The notes under the pieces were generated by a model. That model was not told the DNA's origin and did no database searches. It worked only from the letters and a program-made list of their open reading frames with translations. A stretch of 57,139 nt of DNA from G963666705 sp963666705 (lineage in GTDB: Bacteria > Pseudomonadota > Alphaproteobacteria > CADEGL01). Below are positions 7,965 to 16,130 of this stretch, piece after piece. How positions within the stretch are numbered: the first letter of the stretch is position 1; every line of letters begins with the position of its first letter. A program made the translations under genes and the position numbers. The stretch lies in assembly GCA_963666705.2 (NCBI GenBank), contig CAXXKO010000012.1, positions 1-57,139 of the forward strand. The letters are read 5' to 3'.

Positions 7965-8639
7965 TTGGTGCCCAGGATCCGCAAGGCAGGCGCGCGAATC
8001 CAAAGGGCGGCGCACGTATGGGTGCTGGGCCTGCTGCTCGCGGGTTGCGGCCCTTCGGTCTTTCCCATCCAACCGAACGTTCCCGCCCCCGTCGTCGAGC
8101 CCATGCCGGCCCCGATCGGCGTCTATTATGCCGACGCCCTTCGTGACCATGGTTGCACGGGCGGCGAGGGCACCCTCGACCATGGCTGGGCCGTCGCGAT
8201 GGGCCCGCCGAGCATCGCCATGTTCGACGGGCTGTTCGCCGCCATGTTCCGCGAAACCGAGACCGTGGATACGTGGCCCGGCGCCACGCCCGCGCCGCGG
8301 CATGTCATCGAGGTTCGTCTGAGGGAGTTCGACGGTTGCGACGCGCGACCGCCGATCGTAGGCGCGGCAATCGTCCGCGTCGGCTACGAGGCCATCCTCT
8401 GGTCGGCCCAGGGTCGGGAGCTGACGCGATGGCGGGGCCGGGGGCAGGCGGGGCCACGGGACTCTCAGGACGAATACGTGGCTGGTTTTCCCAAGCTTCA
8501 TGAAATTCTGACTGGCTCATATACGCCTGAAGCCGCGTATCTGGCCGCTCTTACCAGCATGGCCATGCGCAAGGCCGCCGCCGATTTCGTGCTGAGCTTC
8601 GAGGGGAATTCGGTGGTCCAGGCCCGGCTGAGTGAATAA
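7965..8639 (+). CDS. Second putative lipoprotein of unknown function
   Basis: A protein of about 224 residues with a lipoprotein signal ending in LLLAGC. AGGAGG at 7951-7956 precedes two candidate starts, TTG 7965 (spacing 8) and GTG 7968 (spacing 11); TTG 7944 overlapping the previous stop is less likely. The mature protein shows a mixed alpha/beta pattern (HVIEVRLREFDGCDARPP) resembling small outer-membrane-anchored proteins that assemble on an envelope component, but I cannot assign a family. It forms a two-gene unit with the preceding lipoprotein and lies between the two cobW-derived repeats. Confidence 0.65.
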   Translation: MVPRIRKAGARIQRAAHVWVLGLLLAGCGPSVFPIQPNVPAPVVEPMPAPIGVYYADALRDHGCTGGEGTLDHGWAVAMGPPSIAMFDGLFAAMFRETETVDTWPGATPAPRHVIEVRLREFDGCDARPPIVGAAIVRVGYEAILWSAQGRELTRWRGRGQAGPRDSQDEYVAGFPKLHEILTGSYTPEAAYLAALTSMAMRKAAADFVLSFEGNSVVQARLSE

Positions 8640-8700
8640 GTGGGCTCGATCCCGCGAGCGCATGGCGCGGCCGATGTGGGGTAGGATTCTCAATCGGCGG

Positions 8701-9194
8701 CGCGGCTCGCGGCGATCAATCCGGGGGCGGCGATCATCGAGGCCGCGCACGGGGAGGTCGCGGCCGCGCGCCTCCTCGACGCGGGCGCCTTCGATCCCGG
8801 GAGCAAGGGTGCGGCCGTGGGGCGTTGGCTGGGAGAGGCGGGCGCGGCGGACGATGGGCACCACGGCCACGATACCAGCCGGCACGACGACCGCATCAGC
8901 ACCTTCAGCCTCGGCGCCGAGGCGCCGATCGAGATCCACCGCTTCGTCGCCTGGGTCGAGGGGCTGCTCGAGGCCCATGGCGACCGGCTGCTGAGGCTCA
9001 AGGGCATCCTCGACGCCGCGGGCAGCGAGGCGCCCATCGTCGTCCACGGCGTCCAGCACATCTTCCACCCGCTCGCGCGGCTTCCCCGCTGGCCCGAGGG
9101 CGAGCGGCGGTCGCGCATCGTCATCATCGCGCGCGACCTCGATTCCGGCCCGGTCGAGGCGGGGTTCCGGCGCATGGTGTTGGGGGAGGGGTAG
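8701..9194 (+). pseudogene. Truncated cobW/G3E C-terminal copy (direct repeat copy 2)
   Basis: This stretch encodes the C-terminal half of the CobW-like GTPase seen at 6110-7138, from LAAINPGAAIIEAAHGEV to LGEG and stop. It lacks the GTP-binding and CxCC regions. An internal GTG/ATG could give about 125 residues containing the histidine-rich loop and the CobW_C domain, but no clear ribosome-binding site precedes it. Equal length to copy 1 indicates a fairly recent segmental duplication or a relic of a tandem gene pair whose second member lost its 5' half. Confidence 0.8.
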
Positions 9195-9227
9195 CGGCTC
9201 GGCTTGAAATCCTGCCGGACCGGGGAG

Positions 9228-9497
9228 CTAGTACCCATTATCATAATTCCGTGTGCCATACGATCGCTTTTCCCGTCTCCTCGGTAGGAGGGGGTGCGCC
9301 GGCGATGCCGGGGCATCGTCAAGCATCCCCGACACCCCGAGGGGGCGGGAAAAGCGACCCGGTGGGCGGCGCCCCGAGGCCCCCGGTCGTCGTCGCGCGC
9401 CGCTTGTGATGCCCCGGCATCACGGCGCGCCACCCTCCTAGCCGGGAACCTCGGGGCGTCGTCGTATGGCACACGGAATTATGATAGTGGGTACTAG
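9228..9497. mobile_element. MITE-like palindromic element with 36-bp terminal inverted repeats
   Basis: The 270-bp element begins CTAGTACCCATTATCATAAT (9228 onward) and ends with the inverse repeat finishing at 9497; the two 36-bp arms differ at one position. Just inside, taggaggg...gatgccggggcatc pairs imperfectly with its inverse near 9405-9440, so most of the element can fold into one long hairpin. There is no coding capacity. CTAG at both ends may be a target duplication or part of the repeat. This is the structure of a non-autonomous transposable element; the parent transposase is not in the window. Confidence 0.8.
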
Positions 9498-9937
9498 GCC
9501 CCGGCCTATTCGACGGAGCATGCCTGCCTTACGCTCGGTTGCAGATGTTCGTGCGAGGTGACCGGTACTTCTGTTGGTGTTAAGGGTTGTCGGACGCCTG
9601 CCGTGGCTGGTCGTCTGCGTCGGGGTCGGTTGGCAGGCGTCGGACAAGCCTCAGGGGAGGAAACCGCGGGGGGGGGGGGGGGGGGCTTAGGCTGGGCGTT
9701 GCGGCCTGCTCAGTCTATGGGGATTTGAGGACGGTTGGCTGGTTGCCGGGCGTCGCGGGGTCTGTCGGGTCGCGAGGGTCTGGCCGGCGACGGTCTCGGC
9801 GGGGTGGGTTGGCGACGGTTTTGCGGTGGCGCTGACGGGTTTTGCTGTCCGCTCCGCGGGCTTGGGGTGGCCTTGAGCCAAGGGTCGCCGTGGCCGGCGG
9901 TGGCCGGGCTCCTTGGCGCGTCTCGAAGGGGTGATTG
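9498..9937. other. Non-coding stretch with an 18-G tract
   Basis: No convincing gene is seen in these 440 bases. The only feature is an uninterrupted run of 18 G at 9668-9685. The sequence 3' of the run is G/T-rich and of low complexity, and it reaches the 3' end of the leftward transposase fusion at 9938; part of it may be the terminal region of that IS91-type element. Confidence 0.6.
9668..9685. repeat. Homopolymeric G tract (G18)
   Basis: Eighteen consecutive G residues. Such tracts are rare in bacterial chromosomes, can vary in length by slippage, and are also typical sites of assembly error. No start codon or promoter is positioned to make it an obvious phase-variation switch. Confidence 0.9.
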
Positions 9938-11494
9938 TCATGGGCTGCCCGGCTTGCGCGCTGGCGGGGGGCGCGGTGCGTGTGCGGGCTCGAAGGTCTC
10001 GATGACGATCATGCGCCCGCCGCATCTGGGGCAGGGCTGGGGGAAGGTCTGGACCGCCTGGTCACGGTCATCGGCGCCGGGCTCGGGCGCGTCTTGGGGT
10101 GTCTGGGCGGCGAGCAGGTGGCGCGCCCGGGTCAGGTTCTCGGCCCGCCCTCCATTGGCGAAGAGGCCGTAGTGACGGATGCGGTGGAAGCCTTGGGGCA
10201 GGGTGTGGATGAGGAAGCGTCGGATGAACTCGTCGGCGGTCAGGGTCATGAGCTTGTGGCGGGCGCGTTCTTTTGCCCGGTAGTCCTTCCACCTGAAGGT
10301 GACGCGCCTGTTGTCGCAGGCGATGAGACGGCAGTTGGCGATGGCGCCGCGGTGGGTGTAGCGGGAGAGATAGGCGAGCACCGCCTCGGGGCCGGCGAAG
10401 GGGCGCTTGGCGTAGACCACCCATTCGATCTTGCGCAGGGGTGCGAGGTATCGGTCGAAGGCTCGGGCATCGGCAAGCCGCGGGCGATTCCCGAAGAAGT
10501 TCAGGCGCCCGGCCTGGTGGGCGGCTGTGAGCTTGTCCAAGGCCAGTCGTCGGAACAGGCGCGAGAGCACGCGCACGGGCGGGAAGAAGCCCGGCCGGCA
10601 TGCGACCCAGCGCGCGCCGTCGAGGGAGATTCCGCCGCCGGGCACGATGCAGTGGACGTGGGGGTGATGGGTCAGCGCCGAGCCCCAGGTATAGCGTGCG
10701 GTGGTGTCGAGCTTCTTGTGACCCAAGAGCACCTGGATCACGCGGATGTCGACCTTCTGCTCCAGCAGGTGGGTGGCGAAGCAGTGCCGCGGGGTGTGCA
10801 GGGAGACCCGCTTGTCGCTCCCGGCCGCCGCCTTGGCGCCATGGAAGGCGCGATTGAGCTGCCGGATGGTCAGAGGATTGACCGGGTTCTGACCGGGGAA
10901 GAGCCAGCCCCCCGGCAGCATCACGCCGCGCTCACGTCCGGCCCGCCACCAGGCGCGCGGAAGCTCGAGCAGGGGCGGCGCGAGCATGGCGTAGCGGTCC
11001 TTGCGGCCCTTGCCCTGCTCGACCCGGATGACCATGCGGGTGCTGTCGATGTCGGCGACCTCGAGCGAGACCACCTCGGAGGCGCGCAGGCCGGCGCCGT
11101 AGGCCACGCTGAGCGCCGCCCGGTACTTCAAGCCCGGCGCCGCGTCCAAGAGGCGCGTGACCTCCTCGGGGCTCAGGATCACCGGCAGCTTGCGCGGCTC
11201 GCGGACGGTGGTCATCCCGACCGCCGCATGGTTGCGCCCCGGGGTCACGCCGAAGAAGAAGCGCAAGGCCGAGACGGCCGCGTTCATGGCGGTCGCCGAG
11301 GCGCCGCCCGATCTCATGTGCAGCTGATAGCGCCGCAGGTCCTCCGCGTTCGCACCATCCGGCGAGCGGCCGAGAAAGGCCGTGAAATCCTCGACCGCGC
11401 GGAGGTATCCTCGCTCGGTGCTCGGCGTGAAGCCGCGGACCGTCATGTCCTCGATCATGCGCCGGCGCAATGGGCTGATGGCTCTGTCCGTCAT
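9938..11494 (-). CDS. In-frame fusion: tyrosine recombinase + IS91-type HUH Y2 transposase
   Basis: A 518-residue chimera starting at ATG 11494 (MTDRAISPLRRRM). Residues 1-269 are a XerC/phage-integrase-type recombinase with SAM-like N-domain and the catalytic set R (GAGLRASEV), K (GKGRKDR), HxxR (HTPRHCFATH), H (LLGHKKL) and Tyr268 (TTARYT). From W270 the sequence is the C-terminal two-thirds of an IS91-family transposase: HUH motif H279-V-H281 (HPHVHCIVPGGG), the tyrosine pair Y375-x3-Y379 (YLSRY), and a C-terminal CPRCGG zinc motif. The usual N-terminal zinc-finger region of the transposase is missing. Some IS91-like elements carry a separate integrase gene before the transposase, so a deletion near 10688 probably joined the two. 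All catalytic residues of both halves remain. Confidence 0.85.
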   Translation of the reverse strand: MTDRAISPLRRRMIEDMTVRGFTPSTERGYLRAVEDFTAFLGRSPDGANAEDLRRYQLHMRSGGASATAMNAAVSALRFFFGVTPGRNHAAVGMTTVREPRKLPVILSPEEVTRLLDAAPGLKYRAALSVAYGAGLRASEVVSLEVADIDSTRMVIRVEQGKGRKDRYAMLAPPLLELPRAWWRAGRERGVMLPGGWLFPGQNPVNPLTIRQLNRAFHGAKAAAGSDKRVSLHTPRHCFATHLLEQKVDIRVIQVLLGHKKLDTTARYTWGSALTHHPHVHCIVPGGGISLDGARWVACRPGFFPPVRVLSRLFRRLALDKLTAAHQAGRLNFFGNRPRLADARAFDRYLAPLRKIEWVVYAKRPFAGPEAVLAYLSRYTHRGAIANCRLIACDNRRVTFRWKDYRAKERARHKLMTLTADEFIRRFLIHTLPQGFHRIRHYGLFANGGRAENLTRARHLLAAQTPQDAPEPGADDRDQAVQTFPQPCPRCGGRMIVIETFEPAHAPRPPPARKPGSP

Positions 11495-11616
11495 GGGTCT
11501 GCTCCCGTGTTGAGTGAGGTCTTGCAACCCCAAACTTCAACACGGGACAGACCCAGCCCGTTACCCCAAAGACCCCGCCACCGGCCCCACCAAACTACCG
11601 CGCGAGCGGTTTAGTC

Positions 11617-11775
11617 GTGTGCCCAGCATGTTTGATAGCTCGGGGGTGAAAGTCCCCTATCCAACCTGATGGAGGTGAAGGATTAGCGAAGCACAAGGGC
11701 GTCATCGCGAGGCGGCGTCTGAAGGCAGTGTGGAGCAAAACCGCGACCTGACGAACAGAAACCGGATATGAGGCA
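11617..11775 (+). mobile_element. Group II intron 5' fragment
   Basis: The sequence starts GTGTGCCCAGCATG, the typical 5' consensus of bacterial group II introns, followed by the ggggGTGAAAgtcccc hairpin and later by GACGAACAGAAACCGGATAT, all in the order found in domain I of these ribozymes. It stops where the IS21-like left end begins. No reverse-transcriptase/maturase gene, domain V or 3' end is visible in the window, so this is a dead remnant truncated by the insertion. The call rests on remembered consensus features, not on a covariance search. Confidence 0.65.
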
Positions 11776-11889
11776 TGAGAACGGCGGTGACAAATTAGTC
11801 CACGGAAGCGGCGGGATTTCCCAGCCGCGGGCGGAGTAAAACTCTGCCACCTGTAGCCTTCGATCTTTTTTGAGATGGAAGGCGGGAGG

Positions 11890-12974
11890 ATGTACACCGT
11901 GGACCTATATCTGCGCGTTCGGCTGGCCTGCCATGTTGATGGTCTGAGCCAGCGAGAGGCGGCAAGTCGGTTTGGCATTGCGCGCGAGACGGTGAGGAAG
12001 ATGCTGCGGCATTCGGAACCGCCGGGATATCGGCGACGCCAGCCACCGAAACGCCCGAAACTGGCCCCCTTCACGGATATCATCGACCGTATTCTGGAGG
12101 AGGACCGAACGGTTCACCGTAAGCAGCACCACACGGCGAAGCGTATATTCGAGCGCCTTCGCGACGAACATGGCTTCACGGGCAAAGAGACCATCGTGAA
12201 GGATTACGTTCGGGAACGGCGCCTTCGTCGGCGTGAGATGTTTGTGCCGTTGTCACATCCTCCGGGCCATGCTCGAGCGGACTTTGGCGAGGCGGATGCG
12301 ATCATCGCCGGCGTCAAGTATCGGGCGCATTTTTTCGTCATGACACTTCCCCACAGCGATGCCTGCTTCGTTGCGGCCTACCCGGCGGCGACGACGGAGG
12401 CCTGGCTGGACGGGCACAACAGAGCCTTTGTTTTTTTCGGCGGCGTTCCCCAATCGATTCTTTACGACAACGACAAGTGTCTGGTGTCGCGCATCTTGTC
12501 AGATGGCACGCGGCAACGAACGCGGGCGTTCAGCGGGCTGCAGTCCCATTACCTCTTCGAGGACCGCTACGGCCGTCCCGGCAAGGGTAACGACAAAGGC
12601 AATGTGGAGGGGGTGGTCGGCTATGCCCGGCGGAACTTCATGACGCCGCTTCCCCGGTTCGCGAGCTGGGACGCCTTCAATGGCCACCTGGAAGAGCAAT
12701 GCCGCAACCGGCAAGGCAACGTCCTGCGCGGCCACCGCGAGAGCATCGGCGAACGGTTTGTGCGTGACCGCGAAGCGTTGAAGAGGCCACTGCCGGCACC
12801 GTTCGACGCGTGCGACAAGCAGGGCACGCGGGTCAACTCGCTGTCCCTGGTGCGCTACCGGACGAATGACTATTCCGTGCCCGTCGCCTACGGCCATCAG
12901 GAAGTCTGGATCCGTGGCTATGTCCACGAGGTGGTTATCGGTTGCGGCGCCGGGATCATTGCCCGACACCCCCG
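11890..12974 (+). pseudogene. istA: IS21 transposase istA, 5' part (interrupted)
   Basis: This part encodes the N-terminal helix-turn-helix (LSQREAASRFGIARETVRKML) and most of the DDE integrase-like catalytic domain, including ARADFGEADAI and the PQSILYDND region, then the beta-rich region ending ARHPR. At 12975 the frame enters an IS256-family insertion and ends within it at 12999. ATG 11890 is chosen, with GGAAGG eight bases upstream; ATG 11875 is an alternative. Joined to 14418-14832, the frame is exactly restored (ARHPRSYDREDM), giving a 499-residue IstA. As it stands the protein lacks about 140 C-terminal residues and is probably inactive. Confidence 0.9.
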
Positions 12975-14409
12975 GGTCGTGTCCCAGGACGTGGTGTAGG
13001 ATCTGTGGGTAACCGGCTTGCCGTAGCGACCGTCAAGAGTCTGGCCTAGGCAAGCCGGTTATCCACAGCGGGCGGCCATCGCGGTTTCCGGGTTAGGGTT
13101 GGGTTGGAACAACGCAACCTGGAACCGAGGAAGACCACGATGACCGACGATATGATGACCCTTCGCACGCTGCTTGAGAAGAGCTCGGATGCCGATCTGC
13201 TGCGCGAGATGATCGGCTTCACCGCCGAGCGCCTGATGGAACTGGAAGTCCTGGGCCTGACCGGCGCCGGCCACGGCGAGCGCCCGCCGGAACGGATCAA
13301 CCAGCGCAACGGTTACCGCGACCGGGTCTGGGAGACCCGCGCCGGCACGGTCGAGCTGAAGATCCCCAAGCTCAGGAAGGGCGCCTACTTCCCCGGCTTC
13401 CTGGAGCCCCGCCGGATGGCCGAGAAGGCGCTCGCGGCGGTGATCCAGGAGGCCTACATCCAGGGCGTCTCGACCCGCTCGGTCGATGACCTTGTCCAGG
13501 CCATGGGCATGTCCGGCATCTCCAAGAGCCAGGTCTCGCGGCTGTGCGCGGAGATCGACGACAGGGTCCATGGCTTCCTGGAACGCCCCCTGGAGGGCGA
13601 CTGGCCCTATCTTTGGCTCGACGCGACCTATGTGAAGGTGCGTCACGCCGGGCGCATCGTCTCGGTCGCCGTAATCGTCGCCGTCGCCGTCAATGCCCAG
13701 GGCCGGCGCGAGATTCTGGGTATGGCGATTGGCGCCTCGGAGGCCGAGACCTTCTGGACCGAGTTCCTACGCTCCCTGGCCAGGCGCGGCTTGCGCGGCG
13801 TGAAGCTGGTGATCTCCGATGACCACAAGGGCCTCAAGGCCGCCGTCGGGCGAATCCTGAACGCCACCTGGCAGCGCTGCCGGGTCCACTTCATGCGCAA
13901 CCTCCTGGCCCATGCCGGCAGGCAGGGCCGCCGCGTGGTGGCGGCCTTCGTCGCCACCGCCTTTGCCCAGGAGGATGCCGAGGCCGCCAGCACCCAGTGG
14001 CGCCAGGTCGCCGACCAGCTCCGCCCCAAGGCGCCCAAGCTGGCGAGCTTGATGGACGAGGCCGAGCCCGACGTCCTGGCCTATATGACCTTCCCCAGGG
14101 AGCACCGAACCAAGCTGCACTCGACCAATCCCCTCGAACGCCTCAACGGCGAGATCAAGCGCCGCACCAACGTCGTCGGCATCTTCCCCAACGAGGCCGC
14201 CATCACCCGACTGATCGGTGCCATCCTGCTCGAACAGAACGACGAATGGGCGGTCCAGAGGGCACGCTACATGACCCTGGAAACCATCGCCCCGATCAGC
14301 CAAGATGACTGGGTCAAGCTGCCGCCCGAGGCGGCTTGATCGGTCCGGCTCAACCCGCCGGATCCCGTGAGGCGCCCGCCGCTCTTACACCACCCCACGG
14401 GACACGATC
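12975..14409 (+). mobile_element. IS256-family insertion sequence with 8-bp target duplication
   Basis: The element is 1435 bp long. Its left end GGTCGTGTCCC..ggtggtgta-like repeat is matched in inverse at the right end (14409 inward). It is flanked by CACCCCCG at 12967-12974 and 14410-14417, an 8-bp target-site duplication of the size IS256 elements make. It interrupts istA and contains one complete transposase gene, so it looks intact and recent. Confidence 0.92.
13140..14339 (+). CDS. IS256-family (mutator-type) transposase
   Basis: A 399-residue transposase read from ATG 13140, preceded by GAGGAAG; an upstream start at 13104 has no such site. Family marks are the N-terminal RINQRNGYRDRVWETRAGTVELKIPK-type region (cut here), the DDE residues in LWLDATYVKV, LVISDDHKGL and the late glutamate in NPLERLNGEIKRRTNVVGIFPN, and the Cx2H stretch in WQRCRVHFMRNLL. 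Full length for the family with no frameshift, so probably active. It copies or moves the surrounding 1435-bp element. Confidence 0.95.
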   Translation: MTDDMMTLRTLLEKSSDADLLREMIGFTAERLMELEVLGLTGAGHGERPPERINQRNGYRDRVWETRAGTVELKIPKLRKGAYFPGFLEPRRMAEKALAAVIQEAYIQGVSTRSVDDLVQAMGMSGISKSQVSRLCAEIDDRVHGFLERPLEGDWPYLWLDATYVKVRHAGRIVSVAVIVAVAVNAQGRREILGMAIGASEAETFWTEFLRSLARRGLRGVKLVISDDHKGLKAAVGRILNATWQRCRVHFMRNLLAHAGRQGRRVVAAFVATAFAQEDAEAASTQWRQVADQLRPKAPKLASLMDEAEPDVLAYMTFPREHRTKLHSTNPLERLNGEIKRRTNVVGIFPNEAAITRLIGAILLEQNDEWAVQRARYMTLETIAPISQDDWVKLPPEAA

Positions 14410-14417
14410 CACCCCCG

Positions 14418-14832
14418 TTCCTACGACCGGGAAGATATGGTCTTCGATCCGATCCACTACCTGCCTTTGCTGGAGCACAAGATCGGTGCCCTGGATCAGG
14501 CCGCGCCGCTAGCCGGATGGGAACTGCCTGATGCCTTCCCAACCCTGCGCCGTCTCCTGGAGGCGCGCATGGGCAAGGCCGGCAAGCGGGAATACGTCCA
14601 GGTCCTTCGGCTTGTGGAGACCTTCGATCTCGAGGTGCTTCACGGCGCGGTGAAGGACGCCCTGCGCCTGGGTGCGATCGGCTACGACGCCGTCAAACAC
14701 CTTGTGCTGTGCCGTATCGAGCGACGCCCGCCCAAACTCGACCTGGATATCTATCCCTACCTGCCTCGGGCCAACGTGGCGACCACGGCCGCCGCCAGTT
14801 ATATGAGCTTGTTGGGTGGAGGCGCGTCATGA
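14418..14832 (+). pseudogene. istA: IS21 transposase istA, 3' part (after insertion)
   Basis: Continuation of istA downstream of the IS256-family insertion. From ATG 14437 it encodes VFDPIHYLPLLEHKIGALD and the C-terminal region of IstA to its stop at 14832, which overlaps the istB start (ATGA). Alone it might be translated as a 131-residue fragment, but it has no catalytic residues. The coupling of this end to istB is unchanged, so istB may still be expressed if a promoter reads through the nested element. Confidence 0.88.
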
Positions 14833-15599
14833 CCGATACGCCGCAAGTGTTGCTGGCCCATCACCTCAAGACCCTGAAACTGCCGACGTTCCTGCGCGAA
14901 TACGACAAGCTGGCCCGCCAATGCGCCACCGAGGGCGCCGACCATGTGCGGTATCTTGTCCGTCTGACCGAGTTGGAACTGATCGACCGTGAGCGCCGCA
15001 TGGTCGAGCGGCGGATCAGACAGGCCAGGTTCCCCGCCGTCAAAAGCCTCGACAGCTTCGACTTCAAGGCCATCGCATCGCTCGACAAGATGCTGGTTCT
15101 GGAGTTGGCGCGATGCGAATACGTCGAGCGTCGTGAGAATATCATCGCGCTCGGCAACAGCGGAACCGGCAAGACCCATATCGCCCTCGGTCTCGGTCTG
15201 GCGGCCTGCCAAAAGGGGCTCTCCGTCGGCTTCCTCACGGCCGCTGCCCTGGTTCATGAACTGATGGAGGCCGGGGATGAAAAACGCCTGTTGCGCCTGC
15301 AGAAGCAACTGGCAAAGTATCACCTTCTGATCATCGACGAACTCGGCTTCGTGCCGCTCTCGAAGACCGGCGCCGAGCTGCTGTTCGAAGTCTTCAGCCA
15401 GCGCTACGAGCGGGGCTCGATCCTGGTGACCTCCAACTTGCCGTTCGATGAGTGGACGGAGATATTCGGCTCGGAACGCCTGACCGGGGCTTTGCTGGAC
15501 CGCCTCACCCACCATGTCCATATCCTGGAAATGAACGGCGAGAGCTATCGTCTCAACCAAAGCCAAAAACGGCGGAAATCCCCAAAAATACCTGCTTGA
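14829..15599 (+). CDS. istB: IS21-family helper ATPase IstB
   Basis: A 256-residue AAA+ ATPase related to DnaC. The Walker A motif is GNSGTGKTH and Walker B is LLIIDELGFVPL, followed by sensor residues in ILVTSNLPFDEW. IstB activates and targets the IstA transposase. The start ATG 14829 overlaps the istA stop, the usual istAB coupling. The gene is full length; its partner istA is broken in this copy, so it could only assist an IstA made elsewhere. Confidence 0.95.
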   Translation: MTDTPQVLLAHHLKTLKLPTFLREYDKLARQCATEGADHVRYLVRLTELELIDRERRMVERRIRQARFPAVKSLDSFDFKAIASLDKMLVLELARCEYVERRENIIALGNSGTGKTHIALGLGLAACQKGLSVGFLTAAALVHELMEAGDEKRLLRLQKQLAKYHLLIIDELGFVPLSKTGAELLFEVFSQRYERGSILVTSNLPFDEWTEIFGSERLTGALLDRLTHHVHILEMNGESYRLNQSQKRRKSPKIPA

Positions 15600-15632
15600 C
15601 CGCCGGTGCAATGGTTGACCCGGTGGGTCCAC

Positions 15633-15699
15633 AGGAACCTCCCACGCTGCTTCGCTCCGCGTAACGCAAGCGCTACACGAAGCAGCGCGGGTCCCTCCT
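15633..15699. repeat. Imperfect hairpin near the IS21 right end
   Basis: GCTGCTTCG (15646-15654) pairs with CGAAGCAGC (15678-15686), and the arms extend imperfectly outward to 15633 and 15699 (aggaacctccc / gggtccctcct). It follows istB by about 50 bp and could end istAB transcription, but it lacks a run of T, so a terminator role is uncertain. Confidence 0.5.
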
Positions 15700-15747
15700 A
15701 TGGACTACCGGGACAACCCCCCAACACCGCGTACCGCATAACGTTAA

Positions 15748-15799
15748 GTGGACTAGTTTTGCTCCGCCCGGGTGGACTAATTTTGCTCCGCCGTTGACA
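15748..15799. repeat. IS21 right-end tandem terminal repeats
   Basis: Two copies of gtggactaRttttgctccgcc start 24 bases apart (15748 and 15772); the outer copy ends the element at 15799. Related inverse copies lie at the left end (11782-11803 and 11831-11850). Multiple terminal repeats are binding sites for IstA. Confidence 0.8.
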
Positions 15800-15821
15800 A
15801 TGCCTTCAGCGGGGCCTCGCC

Positions 15822-16130
15822 ATGACCAAGCCGGCCGGCCTCGAAGATTTCGATTTCAAACACAGCCATTACGAGCGGCCGAGCCGCGGATGGATGTGCG
15901 GCGGCGCCGCTGTGGGCCTCGAATGCCCATTGGGGCCGGATGGCCTCGGCCGTTGCCGCGCCGCGCCGGGCCGTCCTGCGTGCCTCGGCACGACGGCGAA
16001 CGGTGGAGCTGCACCCGGCCCGAATCACGCGGCGGGCCATGCGGGGAGGGGCCGCGGCCCGATGGCTCCTGCTCGGTCCAGGTGCCGCGCTGCGTGCCTG
16101 TCCGCGGCGTCGCCTCGCGCCGACGCCTGA
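15822..16130 (+). pseudogene. Frameshifted cysteine-rich N-terminal region of the decahaem cytochrome
   Basis: ATG 15822 opens a frame reading FDFKHSHYERPSRGWMCGG and one cysteine module, W-M-C-x8-C-x2-G-P-x3-G-x-C (to about 15954). After this the frame becomes meaningless, while the frame that continues into the cytochrome encodes a second, matching module, W-S-C-x9-C-x2-G-P-x3-D-G-x-C (about 16000-16067), then C-V-P-V-R and the cytochrome signal/membrane helix. One base therefore seems to be missing between about 15955 and 15985. The original gene would have had two tandem cysteine modules fused in front of the cytochrome. As written, this short frame ends at TGA 16128-16130, overlapping the ATG at 16130. 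Confidence 0.65.

Larger units (their letters stand above)
11776..15799 (+). mobile_element. IS21-family element, disrupted by a nested IS256-family element
   Basis: The left end (TGAGAACGGCGG..AAATTAGTCCAC) and the inverted right end (TGTCAACGGCGG..AAATTAGTCCAC) match, and each is followed by a second, related repeat (ggcggagYaaaact...), the multiple-terminal-repeat arrangement of IS21 elements. Inside lie istA (split) and istB. Removing the nested element (12975-14409 plus one 8-bp duplication) leaves about 2.6 kb, normal for IS21. No certain target duplication was found at the outer ends. Confidence 0.85.
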
